DNA from: Coemansia sp. RSA 1804
Taxonomy: Eukaryota > Kickxellomycota > Kickxellomycetes > Kickxellales > Kickxellaceae
Direction: 5' to 3'
DNA: 16,328 nt
Assembly: GCA_027578815.1 (NCBI GenBank)
Contig: JANBTH010000487.1
Span: 1-16,328, forward strand
Shown: piece after piece, positions 9,549 through 16,328 of the stretch
How positions within the stretch are numbered: the stretch's first letter is position 1
Layout of the letters: every line of letters begins with the position of its first letter
Made by a program: the position numbers and the translations under genes
The notes under the pieces: model-generated
What the model was told of the DNA's origin: nothing
The model's input: only the letters and a program-made list of their open reading frames with translations
The model's database searches: none

Positions 9549-10086
9549 GTGTCTCCGACGCAAAATAGCAGCGCCTTTAGTAAAAGATTTGAGAGAAGAA
9601 TCAAATGAAAAAAGGGTAAAGGGATTGATTTTAAGAGATGTAGAATAACAACTTTTAGAGAACAAAAAAGAAGGAAAGGGAGAAGAAAAATTGTTGCAAT
9701 GGTCACATTTTTATTGCGCTTGTCAGCTAACCACAGCTTTGTGTGGCGCGGTTGGCAATCACGTGCTTTTCTTGAGCTGAAGAGCTTTGGTGCGTTTTTC
9801 TTTTCGCTCTGTAGTTCTCTTGTAAAAGCTCTGTTTTGGCCGATAAATACGGATCTGCACTCCAGGTCAACTGTTTTATTTCCAATTACATTTGCCCGCC
9901 AACCCTTCATCGCTTCAAAGATTCGGTTTTTGGTGGACGGTTTCCTGCCACTTTCATTTCTGCTTTTGTTCTTGTTTGTTTGTTCACCTTTCTACCTTTA
10001 CCATCTCTATCTGTTGCCTTCTATATTCACACTAGTTTTCGGCTTCTGGCACAAGTTCTTCTTTTTTTGCTTCAACAAACATAAAC
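9549..10086. promoter_or_regulatory. Divergent promoter spacer, ATG4 / thiolase
   Basis: This 538-base gap lies between the ATG4 start (minus) and the thiolase start (plus), so it should contain both promoters and leaders. The last ~130 bases before the thiolase ATG are strongly pyrimidine-rich and end in CAACAAACATAAAC next to the start codon, as in fungal genes that are highly expressed. Open frames here lack ATG-supported, recognisable products. No clear TATA box was seen. Confidence 0.5.
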
Positions 10087-11481
10087 ATGGTCCAAATCAC
10101 TGCTTCTGGTAAGAATGGGCTAGTCTTTTTGGTAAAACTGTCTCTGAAATTGTGTTGCACATCTATTACTAAATAGGACAAACATAACAAGGCATTTTCG
10201 TGTATCATCCATCCACCTTATGGACACTGCACTCATGTAGCTGCTTACATTGTCGGTGCCGCACGCACCCCTGTCGGCGCCTTTGGAGGCGCGTTGTCAA
10301 AGCTCAGCGCCATCCAGCTTGGCTCGCTGGCGCTCAAGGGTGCATTGGGAAAGAGCAACGTTTCTGCAGAGGATGTTGAGGAGATCTACTTTGGGAACGT
10401 CATGAGTGCAAACTTGGGCCAAAACCCCGCCCGCCAGGTGGCTATTGGTGCTGGATGCGCTGAAGGCACGATTATTGGCACCACAGTCAACAAGGTTTGT
10501 GCCTCGGGCATGAAGGCCGTTTCTCTTGCTGCTCAATCCATCCGTCTTGGCGAGACCGATATTGCTGTTGCCGTTGGCTCTGAGAGTATGAGCAATGTTC
10601 CCTACTACATTCCAGCAGCTCGCTTTGGCGCAAAGTTTGGTGCGCAGAAGATTGTTGATGGCCTGGAAAACGATGGGCTTCTTGATGCCTATAGCCAGAC
10701 CGCCATGGGATATGCAGCCGAAAGCACTGCTGAGGAGCATGGTGTGAGCCGCGATAGCCAGGACGAGTTTGCCATAGCATCATACCAAAAGGCCATTGAT
10801 GCTGCTGCTGCCGGCAAATTTGATGACGAAATCATCCCTATTGAGATTCCACAGGGCCGTGGAAAGCCTGTTCTTGTGATCAAGAACGATGAGGAACCAG
10901 CAAAGTTCAACTCTGACAAGCTGCGTAAGCTTCGTCCTGCATTCCCCTCGGCTGACGGCTCTGGCACTGTTACCGCCGGAAATGCGTCCTCTCTTTCCGA
11001 CGGTGCTGCCGCTCTTGTTCTTGTTTCCGGGAGCCGTCTGCAAAAGATGATTGATAACGGCTCAATCAACATCAGCACCCAAAAAATCTTCCAGATCCTT
11101 GCCTCTGGCGATGCTGAGCAGCGTCCTGAGCGTTTTACGACATCGCCCGCACCTGCGGTTATGAAGGCTCTCTCGCGTGCCACAGGCGGCGAGAGTGATA
11201 AGGAAGGCGCTGCTCTCCGCGACTTTATTGATTATATGGAGCTCAATGAGGCCTTTTCAGTTGTTGGTATAGCAAACACTAAGCTACTTGACTTCCCGTC
11301 CGATCGTGTCAACGTCAACGGCGGTGCTGTTGGAATCGGTCATCCACTCGGCTGCTCGGGCGCCCGCATTATTGCCAGTCTTTGCACAGTTCTCACCCAG
11401 AACGATGCCCGCCGTGGTGCTGCCGCCGTTTGCAATGGTGGTGGTGGTGCGTCCGCCATTATCATTGAACGCGTTCTATAA
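10087..11481 (+). CDS. ERG10: Acetyl-CoA C-acetyltransferase (acetoacetyl-CoA thiolase), two exons
   Basis: Exons are 10087-10108 and 10241-11481, giving about 420 residues; yeast Erg10 has 398. The enzyme condenses two acetyl-CoA into acetoacetyl-CoA, the first step of the mevalonate/ergosterol pathway. The second exon alone lacks an ATG and the N-terminal strand. Splicing at GTAAGA..TAG restores the family start (about residues 9-22: AYIVGAARTPVGAF). Catalytic residues are all visible: acylated Cys in VNKVCASGMKA (~94), NEAFSVVG (~340), His in GHPLGCSGAR (~375) and Cys in CNGGGGAS (~405). There is no obvious mitochondrial presequence, and the end IIIERVL is not a peroxisomal PTS1, so the cytosolic form is most likely. 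A few extra residues lie before NEAF relative to yeast. The gene diverges from ATG4 and is the last host gene before the repeat-rich zone. Confidence 0.95.
10109..10240 (+). other. Spliceosomal intron of the thiolase gene (132 bases)
   Basis: The donor GTAAGA follows a 22-base first coding exon. The acceptor is CATGTAG, and candidate branch sites are TACTAAA and CATAAC, roughly 50-70 bases upstream of it. The intron interrupts a codon after its first base, and joining restores GCT. An earlier acceptor (ending 10176) would hit a stop immediately, which supports the chosen one. This is the only intron I needed in the window. Confidence 0.9.
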
Positions 11482-11747
11482 TGCAGATGGCTTTTTTGCT
11501 TAAATTAGCAGTGGTATTACCTATCATGTTTATTGTTTCTAACCCTCCAACAACCATGTTTTAATAGTACCAGCACCTAAACTATAACACTAGATGAAAC
11601 TGTTGAAAACTATAGTAATGTTTTAAAAGACTAGAATTGTTTATTTCGTGAAGTTGAGTTAAGCGAGCTAGAAATGAGAAAGATCAAACATTACCATAGC
11701 AGACCTTTATGTTAATGATCTATGGATATATGCTTAATACAATAATA
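11482..11747. other. AT-rich spacer after the thiolase gene
   Basis: This is the thiolase 3' flank and the transition into the retroelement zone. No AATAAA signal and no gene was seen. A short plus-strand stretch (about 11699-11737) could be a scrap of a copia RT active-site region, since it encodes LYVNDLWIYA, but this is too short to call with confidence. Confidence 0.4.
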
Positions 11748-12057
11748 TTACATCAAAGTTAATATTATAACAATATGTTGTATGTCAAGTAGACTATTTG
11801 AGAAATACTGGTGTGATAGGCGAAGTTTGCATCTATAATGCTTGTTGTCTTCAGTAATGCTTTCAGAGAATGCAAATTGTACAGCTGGTTGATCGTCACA
11901 ATAGATAATTGGCAATGTAATATCAATATGCAACAGTTCAAGCAAATTCAAAATCCAGCGAGTTTCACAGGAACCAGCATTCAATGTATTCATCTCAGCT
12001 TCAGCTGTTGACTGAGGAATTGCAGTCTTATTCTTCTTTGAACGCCATGTGACAGCA
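11748..12057 (-). pseudogene. Ty1/copia RNase H, C-terminal part (decayed)
   Basis: The minus-strand translation carries the copia RNase H signatures AVTWRSKKNKTA, STAEAEMNTL (catalytic Glu) and IIYCDDQPAVQFA (catalytic Asp), then a degenerate KHYRCK...LRLSHQYFSN block where intact elements have the KH(I)D..YH motif. It is separated from its N-terminal half by ~210 bases of unrelated sequence and is therefore a relic. No LTR or polypurine tract could be confirmed beyond its end. Confidence 0.8.
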
Positions 12058-12269
12058 TCACTAGTGTTATGATGGTGTGGCGATGTTAGCATCAAAGTAT
12101 CATCTCGAATAGAATTTTCTTAAATAGGATGTGATACTATATATTCATTTAAACACTGAATGATCAGTGGCTATAAAAAGCACCAATATTCCGTGTTATA
12201 ATAGAATGTTTTGATAGGTAGTCTTAAAGTATTATTTATTAAAAACATAACAAAGAAAAGTCTACGATA
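12058..12269. other. Insertion (~210 bases) splitting the copia RNase H
   Basis: On the minus strand the motif GYVFLLAG ends at about 12270 and the next expected block, AVTW, begins at about 12057. In intact copia proteins these two blocks are adjacent or nearly so. The intervening AT-rich DNA has no coding signature. CTAG occurs near both edges, but a target duplication could not be demonstrated because the reading frame does not rejoin cleanly there. Confidence 0.45.
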
Positions 12270-12350
12270 ACCAGCTAGCAAGAACACATACCCAATATTC
12301 GCCAAATTAGCCCAGAGTGAAAATAGTTGGCATCAGTATATACAATGGAG
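12270..12350 (-). pseudogene. Ty1/copia RNase H, N-terminal scrap
   Basis: Two copia RNase H motifs appear in different minus-strand frames. YTDANY, the first catalytic Asp block (normally Y-S/T-D-A-D/N), is near 12324-12341, and GYVFLLAG is near 12270-12293. The change of frame within a few dozen bases shows decay. The scrap lies between two short insertions. Confidence 0.65.
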
Positions 12351-12409
12351 ATCAATTAAAAGTATAATAATATCATCAGTACTAATTAAGAAAATCAATT
12401 GGTAGTTAA

Positions 12410-12503
12410 GGGATCTGCCCTCAAGACTCTGAAAGAGTCGTCTTTCGGTAGCTTGCACCGAAAGTGGGGACGGATCCCGAGGAAACTTTCGGTGCAGAAA
12501 GTT
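12410..12503. other. Hairpin-rich, GC-richer island inside the copia relic
   Basis: Several perfect inverted repeats are packed into 94 bases. GACTCT/AGAGTC (12425-12430 / 12434-12439) forms a stem with a 3-base loop. CTTTCGGT/ACCGAAAG (12442-12449 / 12457-12464) is a second stem. GCACCGAAAGT/ACTTTCGGTGC (12455-12465 / 12485-12495) is an 11-base stem competing with the second. AACTTTC/GAAAGTT (12484-12490 / 12497-12503) is a third alternative. GGGATC/GATCCC (12410-12415 / 12473-12478) could close the first two stems into a three-way junction. The flanks are strongly AT-rich and lack this structure. It sits between the RT and RNase H parts of the relic, so it looks inserted. Identity unknown. 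Confidence 0.6.
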
Positions 12504-12519
12504 CACCACATTTATTTTA

Positions 12520-13545
12520 TAAATTAAAAATAATTTCCAATGAGTTGAAGAGCAGACTGGTGTGAATGATGGAAAGCTTGGCCGATTGCTTGAGATAGCA
12601 TACCACATGCTTAGCAACTTGTAAATGTGCTCTTGTAGACTTTGAATTAAACGAACCAAGAACAGAAGCTGCATGAGTAATATCAAGACGTGTGAATCCA
12701 GCAAGGTATTGTATAGATCCAACAAGTGACTGATACTCCTTGATATCCACAAGTTCGTCATCTGGCAAAGCTGCAACAAGTTTAGAGGTTGGGAGGGGGT
12801 TTTTGATCGGATTTGCATTCTGCATTCCAGTGTTGTCAAGAAGTCGAAGTACTTTTGATTCCTGGTTAAGAGTAATCTCGTTTTCATTCTGCTGAATATC
12901 AATTCCAAGAATCGTTGAGCAAAGTTCAAAATCTTTCATTGAGAATTCTGCTGAAAGTGCTTCTTTCGCATCTTGTATATGAGAATCTTTAGAGCCAGTA
13001 ACAAGAGGATCATCAACATATGTGTTAATGATACACATCTTGCTGTTAGAAGTATATTTCACATAAACCCCCTGATCAGCATCAGGACATATAAACACCA
13101 TGTTGCTACACAGATAGGTAATTAGGCACTTGTTCCAAGCACACGGAGCCTGCGTAAGACCACAGAATGAGCTTTTCAGCTTGCACACCATTGTTTTCCG
13201 ATTAGCATCTATACTGTGTACAGCTAGTCTGAATTAAGCAACAAGAGCAAATATCATGCAAATGGACTTGTACTGAACCACTGGTGCAAACAGATTACTG
13301 TAGTCAATATCTGAGCATTGCTGAAAGCCTTGGACAACTAAACGACCCTAGTACAAAGGTGGAACATTATCACCACATAATTTAGCAACAAACACCCAAC
13401 GAGTGGTCAGAATGTGCATATCAGGAGTTTGGGGGGTAAACTCAAGCATTCTATTGTTGCCAATCGACTCCAATTCAGCTATAACAACCTCTTGCCATTT
13501 TGATGAGTTCTTAGACTTTGTTGAAATTGGATGTTTGAAATAGAA
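12520..13545 (-). pseudogene. Ty1/copia reverse transcriptase (decayed)
   Basis: A continuous minus-strand frame from about 13515 down to 12520 gives the ordered copia RT blocks: KWQEVVIAELESI, LTTRWVFVAK, GRLVVQGFQQ, LFAPVVQYKSI, MVCKLKSSFCGLTQAPCAW, INTYVDDPLVTGS (catalytic YVDD intact) and SLVGSIQYLAGFTRLDITHA. It is interrupted by TAG at 13348-13350 and TAA at 13234-13236. About two dozen residues are missing between VHSIDA and KTMVCKL, which removes the MDVKTAF block with its catalytic Asp. It therefore cannot make active enzyme. A 224-residue open segment (12517-13191) survives from an internal ATG but is only part of the domain. Confidence 0.9.
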
Positions 13546-13686
13546 TATTTAAAACAGTAAATGTTGATAGTAAGATTGAAAGAAACAATAAATGTCTTTA
13601 AAAGAGTATAAACAACTAAGTGGGTAAACTGTAAAAAAAAAAGAAAAAATATCTTGTAAAAGAAAATAATGTGGTTTTGTTGTCTG
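13546..13686. other. AT-rich sequence between copia relic and repeat copy A
   Basis: Low-complexity A/T-rich DNA with a ten-base-plus A run near 13632. No coding signature and no convincing LTR end was recognised. It may be remains of the copia element upstream of its RT, too decayed to identify. Confidence 0.4.
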
Positions 13687-13902
13687 TAATATATATAGTA
13701 AATAAATGGCTTACTGAAAATAGCTAAAGAGAACTCCGTCATAATAATGTGGGTAAAGCGAATGTTTATAATAGTATAAGATGTTGTCAGTATTGCCCAG
13801 GAACAACATGGCTTGCACTCATGCAGTCTTGCATCTTATGCATAGCGCCACTGTTGTTCCTTGTGACTGACAACCCCAATCTTATACATCAGTTTGTAAA
13901 CA
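13687..13902. repeat. Direct repeat copy A (~214 bases) with palindromic core
   Basis: This copy matches 14988-15198 in the same orientation at roughly 93% by eye, with a few short gaps. The right two-thirds (13763-13902) is a long imperfect palindrome. Arm pairs are TGTTTATA/TGTAAACA (ends, 7 of 8), GTATAAG/CTTATAC (13774 / 13881, one base short of a full 8), GTTGTCAGT/ACTGACAAC (13783 / 13866) and AGGAACAACA/TGTTGTTCCT (13799 / 13852). The arms are more perfect here than in copy B. The left ~75 bases are shared by both copies but not palindromic. It could be a foldback or MITE-like element, or an LTR of a short non-autonomous retroelement. Confidence 0.85.
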
Positions 13903-14266
13903 CAAATTTGTCAGTACCCCATATTAAGTCTGTCAGTGGTTTTGTAATCTGTGAAAAATTGCATATGAATCGCCTGTAGTAGTTACAGAGTCCATGGAAT
14001 CATCTAACATCACTAACATTGCGAGGTTCCTCCCACTGCTCAACTGCAGCTACCTTCCGACTGTCCATCTCCACTTTGTTGTAGGAAACAACATGCCCTA
14101 GGTATTCGACCTTGGATCTGAAGAATTCGCACTTGCTTCGCTTGCAAAATAGCTTCTCCTTGCGTAGAGTCTCCAAAACCTGCTTAACATGGATTATGTG
14201 GTCTTCATGCATTTTGGAGTAGACAAGAATGTCATCAAGGTAAGCCAGGCAATGCTGTCCAATCTG
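13903..14266 (-). pseudogene. Ty3/gypsy reverse transcriptase fragment
   Basis: One minus-strand frame reads through gypsy RT blocks C-terminal to the palm. CLAYLDDILVYSKMHED has the YLDD catalytic site at 14231-14242. It is followed by HVKQVLETLRKEKL, KCEFFRSKVEYLGHVVS, NVSDVR and, after an in-frame TGA (14000-14002), FHGLCNYYRRFICNFSQITK. The N-terminal half of RT, integrase and gag are absent. The fragment starts next to a 13-base tandem repeat and ends at the edge of repeat copy A, so both ends are junctions. It is non-functional. Confidence 0.9.
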
Positions 14267-14269
14267 GTT

Positions 14270-14306
14270 GTTTTTTAAAAAAGTTTTTTGAAAAAGTTTT
14301 TTAAAA
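14270..14306. repeat. 13-base A/T tandem repeat, three units
   Basis: Three near-identical 13-base units of the form GTTTTTT(A/G)AAAAA, starting at 14270, 14283 and 14296, the last slightly shortened. Each unit is close to self-complementary. The tract separates the gypsy scrap from the 190-codon ORF and contains that ORF's stop codon (14301-14303). Confidence 0.85.
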
Positions 14307-14873
14307 CACTATATCCTTGCCAATGATCGGGTGTTCATTGATATACTCAACCACATCCATAGATCGGATCTCTTCTTGGCCGACCACTTCACAAAGCAAG
14401 TGACCAACAAGGGAACCTCTATCTAGAAACATAGTGATGGCATTGATAGTGTGCGATCTGTTGAACCGCAGCCTCATCATCCAGAAATCATATGAACCCA
14501 GATCTGGATTATCTTTGTCGTAATCCCCATAGTATTCGGTTTCAAACTTCCACCCAGGAACATACATGTCACAGCAGTCTTCGCTTAGATATATGTAACT
14601 CATGTAAAACGGATAGTAATATCCATTGGGCTGACGGATGCGCTTTGCATATTCATTGAATGCTTCAGTGGAGTTTCCGACTTTATGTGGCTCTATCAAA
14701 TAATCCGCTACCAAGTCACCATCTCTCATGTTCACAGCGTTATGCCATTCTCCGTATCCAAGCTCATTAGTCGAATAAAATACTAGCGTAACTAGCTGAT
14801 CAATGTAATCATTCTCCTTTTCCCCATTGGAAATCCTGAATACATCAAACCCACAGGCTTCTTCGTTGTCCAT
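14301..14873 (-). CDS. Hypothetical acidic protein, 190 residues, in repeat-rich DNA
   Basis: Uninterrupted ORF from an ATG (14871-14873, A at -3) to a TAA. I do not recognise the family. The protein is acidic and rich in Tyr, Asp and Glu, with no signal peptide, membrane segment or obvious repeat. Notable local sequences are GEKENDYIDQLVTLVFYS near the N-terminus, RQPNGYYYPFYMSYIYL in the middle and SMDVVEYINEHPIIGKDIVF at the end. Its composition is coding-like and less AT-rich than its surroundings. All neighbouring retroelement frames carry stops or shifts, yet this one has none. The stop lies in the A/T tandem repeat, so the natural C-terminus may be lost. On its own strand, copy B of the direct repeat lies about 115 bases upstream and could act as promoter. 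It may be a captured host gene piece, a young orphan gene, or a cargo ORF of a non-autonomous element. It does not resemble gag, protease, integrase or RT. Confidence 0.6.
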   Translation of the reverse strand: MDNEEACGFDVFRISNGEKENDYIDQLVTLVFYSTNELGYGEWHNAVNMRDGDLVADYLIEPHKVGNSTEAFNEYAKRIRQPNGYYYPFYMSYIYLSEDCCDMYVPGWKFETEYYGDYDKDNPDLGSYDFWMMRLRFNRSHTINAITMFLDRGSLVGHLLCEVVGQEEIRSMDVVEYINEHPIIGKDIVF

Positions 14874-14987
14874 TATGAAAGTTACCCTTTGGTAAACTGA
14901 TTTATTTCATTAATATTGACATTGACGTTAGGATTCACACAATCCAAGTAGAGTACTTGCAACACTATAATTCAGATCTTTACTGGC
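14874..14987. other. Leader-like spacer between ORF190 and repeat copy B
   Basis: About 114 bases of AT-rich DNA upstream (minus strand) of the 190-codon ORF. No repeat or coding signature was found. If the ORF is expressed, its 5' leader should lie here. Confidence 0.35.
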
Positions 14988-15198
14988 TAATATATAGTAA
15001 ATAAATGGCTTATTGAAAATAGCTAAAGAGAACAGCATCATAATAATGTGGGTAAAAAAATGTTTATAATAGTATAAGATGTTGTCAGTATTGCCCAGGA
15101 ACAACATGGCTTGCACTTATGCAGTCTTGCATCTCGTGCATAGTTCCGCTATTGTTTCTTGTGACTGACAACCCCAATCTTATACATCAGTCTGTAAA
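14988..15198. repeat. Direct repeat copy B (~211 bases)
   Basis: Second copy of the repeat at 13687-13902, same orientation. The region 15061-15198 corresponds to the palindromic part. The left arm motifs (GTATAAG, GTTGTCAGT, AGGAACAACA) are intact, but the right arm has several substitutions around 15143-15160, mostly transitions, so the palindrome is poorer than in copy A. It is followed immediately by a 5'-truncated copia relic. Confidence 0.85.
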
Positions 15199-15594
15199 TC
15201 ATATGCGGATAATGTATAAATTGTCTCCCCAGAAGATCAGCTTCACATTTCAACACAAAGCATCAGCGCACAAAGTTTGGAGGTCGCTCAGTCAGAGAAA
15301 TATTTATTGGATATGAAATTCATGATAATCTGTACAATATGCTTGTTTTTACTCCAAATGGGTGTCAAACGCATTAGAACAAGTGATGTGACCTACAAGA
15401 ACCCAGACTACAGATTGCCAACTGGTTTGCCTACAATTCCATCAGACAGCTCAGAATTGGTGAGTGAGGAGGACAAGGTACACAATAGACAACTTGTGCT
15501 GCAGAAGATGAGATCGCTTGTTTTCGAGCATAATGGGCCAGTTACTACAGCAGACGAGATAAACAGCTTAGTCCAGCAAAAGAAACAGCAGTGA
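15199..15594 (+). pseudogene. Ty1/copia integrase C-terminal end and linker (frameshifted)
   Basis: One plus-strand frame (about 15255-15360) gives the integrase C-terminal signature KFGGRSVREIFIGYE followed by NLYNMLVFTPNG. A second frame (about 15364-15594) continues with KRIRTSDVTYKNPDYRLP, the equivalent of the SRDV block, and an unstructured linker ending in a TAA. A frameshift near 15360 separates them. The element lacks gag, protease and the integrase core, and its left end abuts repeat copy B. Confidence 0.8.
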
Positions 15595-15638
15595 ATAGCA
15601 ACATACTCGATTAGCAACAAGCAGCGACTTTCTACCAT

Positions 15639-16328
15639 TGACCAGAACCCAGGGTAATAATGTATTTGAATTAGTTGTGTTATCTGAGGAATCAAGTTAC
15701 AGCGGCCCTGAGACAGCATTCTATGCAATTGAAGGACCACCAAGCTATCGCAGAGCTATGTCATCAGATGAGGCAAGTGGGTGGAAAGCTGCATGTGGAA
15801 GGGAGATTGATTCTTGTCTGGCAAACAAGGTTTGGCATTCTGTTCCCCGAAATGTGATTGAAACTGTTCCGTTGACCACAAAATGGGTGTTTGTCAAGAA
15901 GTTTGGTGAGAACAAGCAGCCACTTCTGAAAGCCAGATTAGTTATTCGGGGATTCAAGCAGGTTCATGGTCAAGACTACTTTGAGATATATGCTCCAGTG
16001 GTTTGGATTGACTCAGTTCGGATTCTCCTAGTGCTAGCTTTAAATTACAATATGCTAGTACATCAGATGGATGTACAAACGGCCTTTCTTCACCGCCCCC
16101 TTGAGGAGACAGTGCACATTGAGGTTCCAGATGGTGTCACGGGTATTACAGATGGACATGTTCTGCAACTAGACAAAGCACTTTATGGACCGAAGCAGGC
16201 GCCAAGGTCATGAAACAAGACACCCAATGATTTCATGATGGCAGAAGGATTCACATATTCTACAGTGGATCTCAGGGTATATGTGAGACAGAGTAAACAA
16301 GGTAAGGTGTTTATGACAACTTATGTGG
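15639..16328 (+). pseudogene. Ty1/copia reverse transcriptase, N-terminal part (runs off the window)
   Basis: Blocks in order are PPSYRRAMSSDEASGWKAA, LTTKWVFVKKFG, KARLVIRGFKQ, YAPVVWIDSVRILL, HQMDVQTAFLH (catalytic Asp present) and KALYGPKQAPRS. A TGA at 16211-16213 stands where nearly all copia RTs have Trp (a TGG to TGA change). Beyond it the frame continues with NDFMMAEGFTYS and VFMTTYV, stopping just short of the YVDD site at the window edge. It shares little with the minus-strand copia relic, so it is a different family. It has a third reading frame relative to the integrase and linker pieces. Confidence 0.9.

Noticed and set aside
9549..9665. N-terminal extension of ATG4 by 39 residues, basic and presequence-like
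   Set aside because: The frame is open but contains no ATG (it begins at TTG), and the DNA is AT-rich like a leader. The ATG at 9548 has a good context.
12359..12383. Hammerhead ribozyme suggested by CTGATGA on the minus strand
   Set aside because: The required GAAA core and stem partners are not at suitable positions; the flanks are simple AT-rich sequence.
16211..16213. TGA as a Trp codon in a variant genetic code
   Set aside because: The position is a Trp in copia RTs, but the host genes use TGG for Trp and the element is frameshifted elsewhere. A nonsense mutation is simpler.

Overview
This is eukaryotic nuclear DNA, most likely from an early-diverging fungus. Five long, almost intronless genes encode typical eukaryotic proteins. 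One gene carries a short GT..AG intron, the gene starts are ATG in favourable contexts, and the spacers are AT-rich. A VMP1-type ER protein, which Saccharomyces lacks, sits beside a Vsb1/Ygr125w-type vacuolar SulP protein that is typical of fungi. Together with the scarcity of introns this points to a lineage outside the yeasts, for example Zoopagomycota (Kickxellomycotina) or Mucoromycota. The lineage is inferred, not proven.

Left part (about 1-11,500) is ordinary gene space. VMP1 (minus strand) and a SulP-STAS-cyclic-nucleotide-binding transporter (plus) diverge from a shared spacer of about 1.15 kb. TAF8 (plus) follows closely. ATG4 (minus) converges on TAF8 with only about 120 bases between the stops. 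ATG4 and a cytosolic acetyl-CoA acetyltransferase (plus, two exons) then diverge from a 538-base spacer. VMP1 and ATG4 both act in autophagosome formation and the SulP protein is probably vacuolar, so three of the five genes concern autophagy or vacuole biology. TAF8 is a TFIID subunit, and the thiolase feeds the mevalonate pathway.

Right part (about 11,500-16,328) is an AT-rich graveyard of retroelements. It holds a decayed minus-strand Ty1/copia pol (RT and RNase H) broken by stops, an internal deletion and two short insertions. One insertion contains a GC-richer island of nested perfect inverted repeats. Next come two direct copies of a ~212-base repeat with a long palindromic core. Between the copies lie a Ty3/gypsy RT scrap, a 13-base A/T tandem repeat and an uninterrupted 190-codon ORF of unknown function. 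A second copia remnant, on the plus strand and in three frames with a nonsense codon, runs off the right edge.

No rRNA, tRNA, CRISPR array or bacterial-type operon was seen. The best candidates for something undescribed are the intact orphan ORF between the direct repeats, the palindromic repeat itself, and the hairpin-rich island inside the copia relic.
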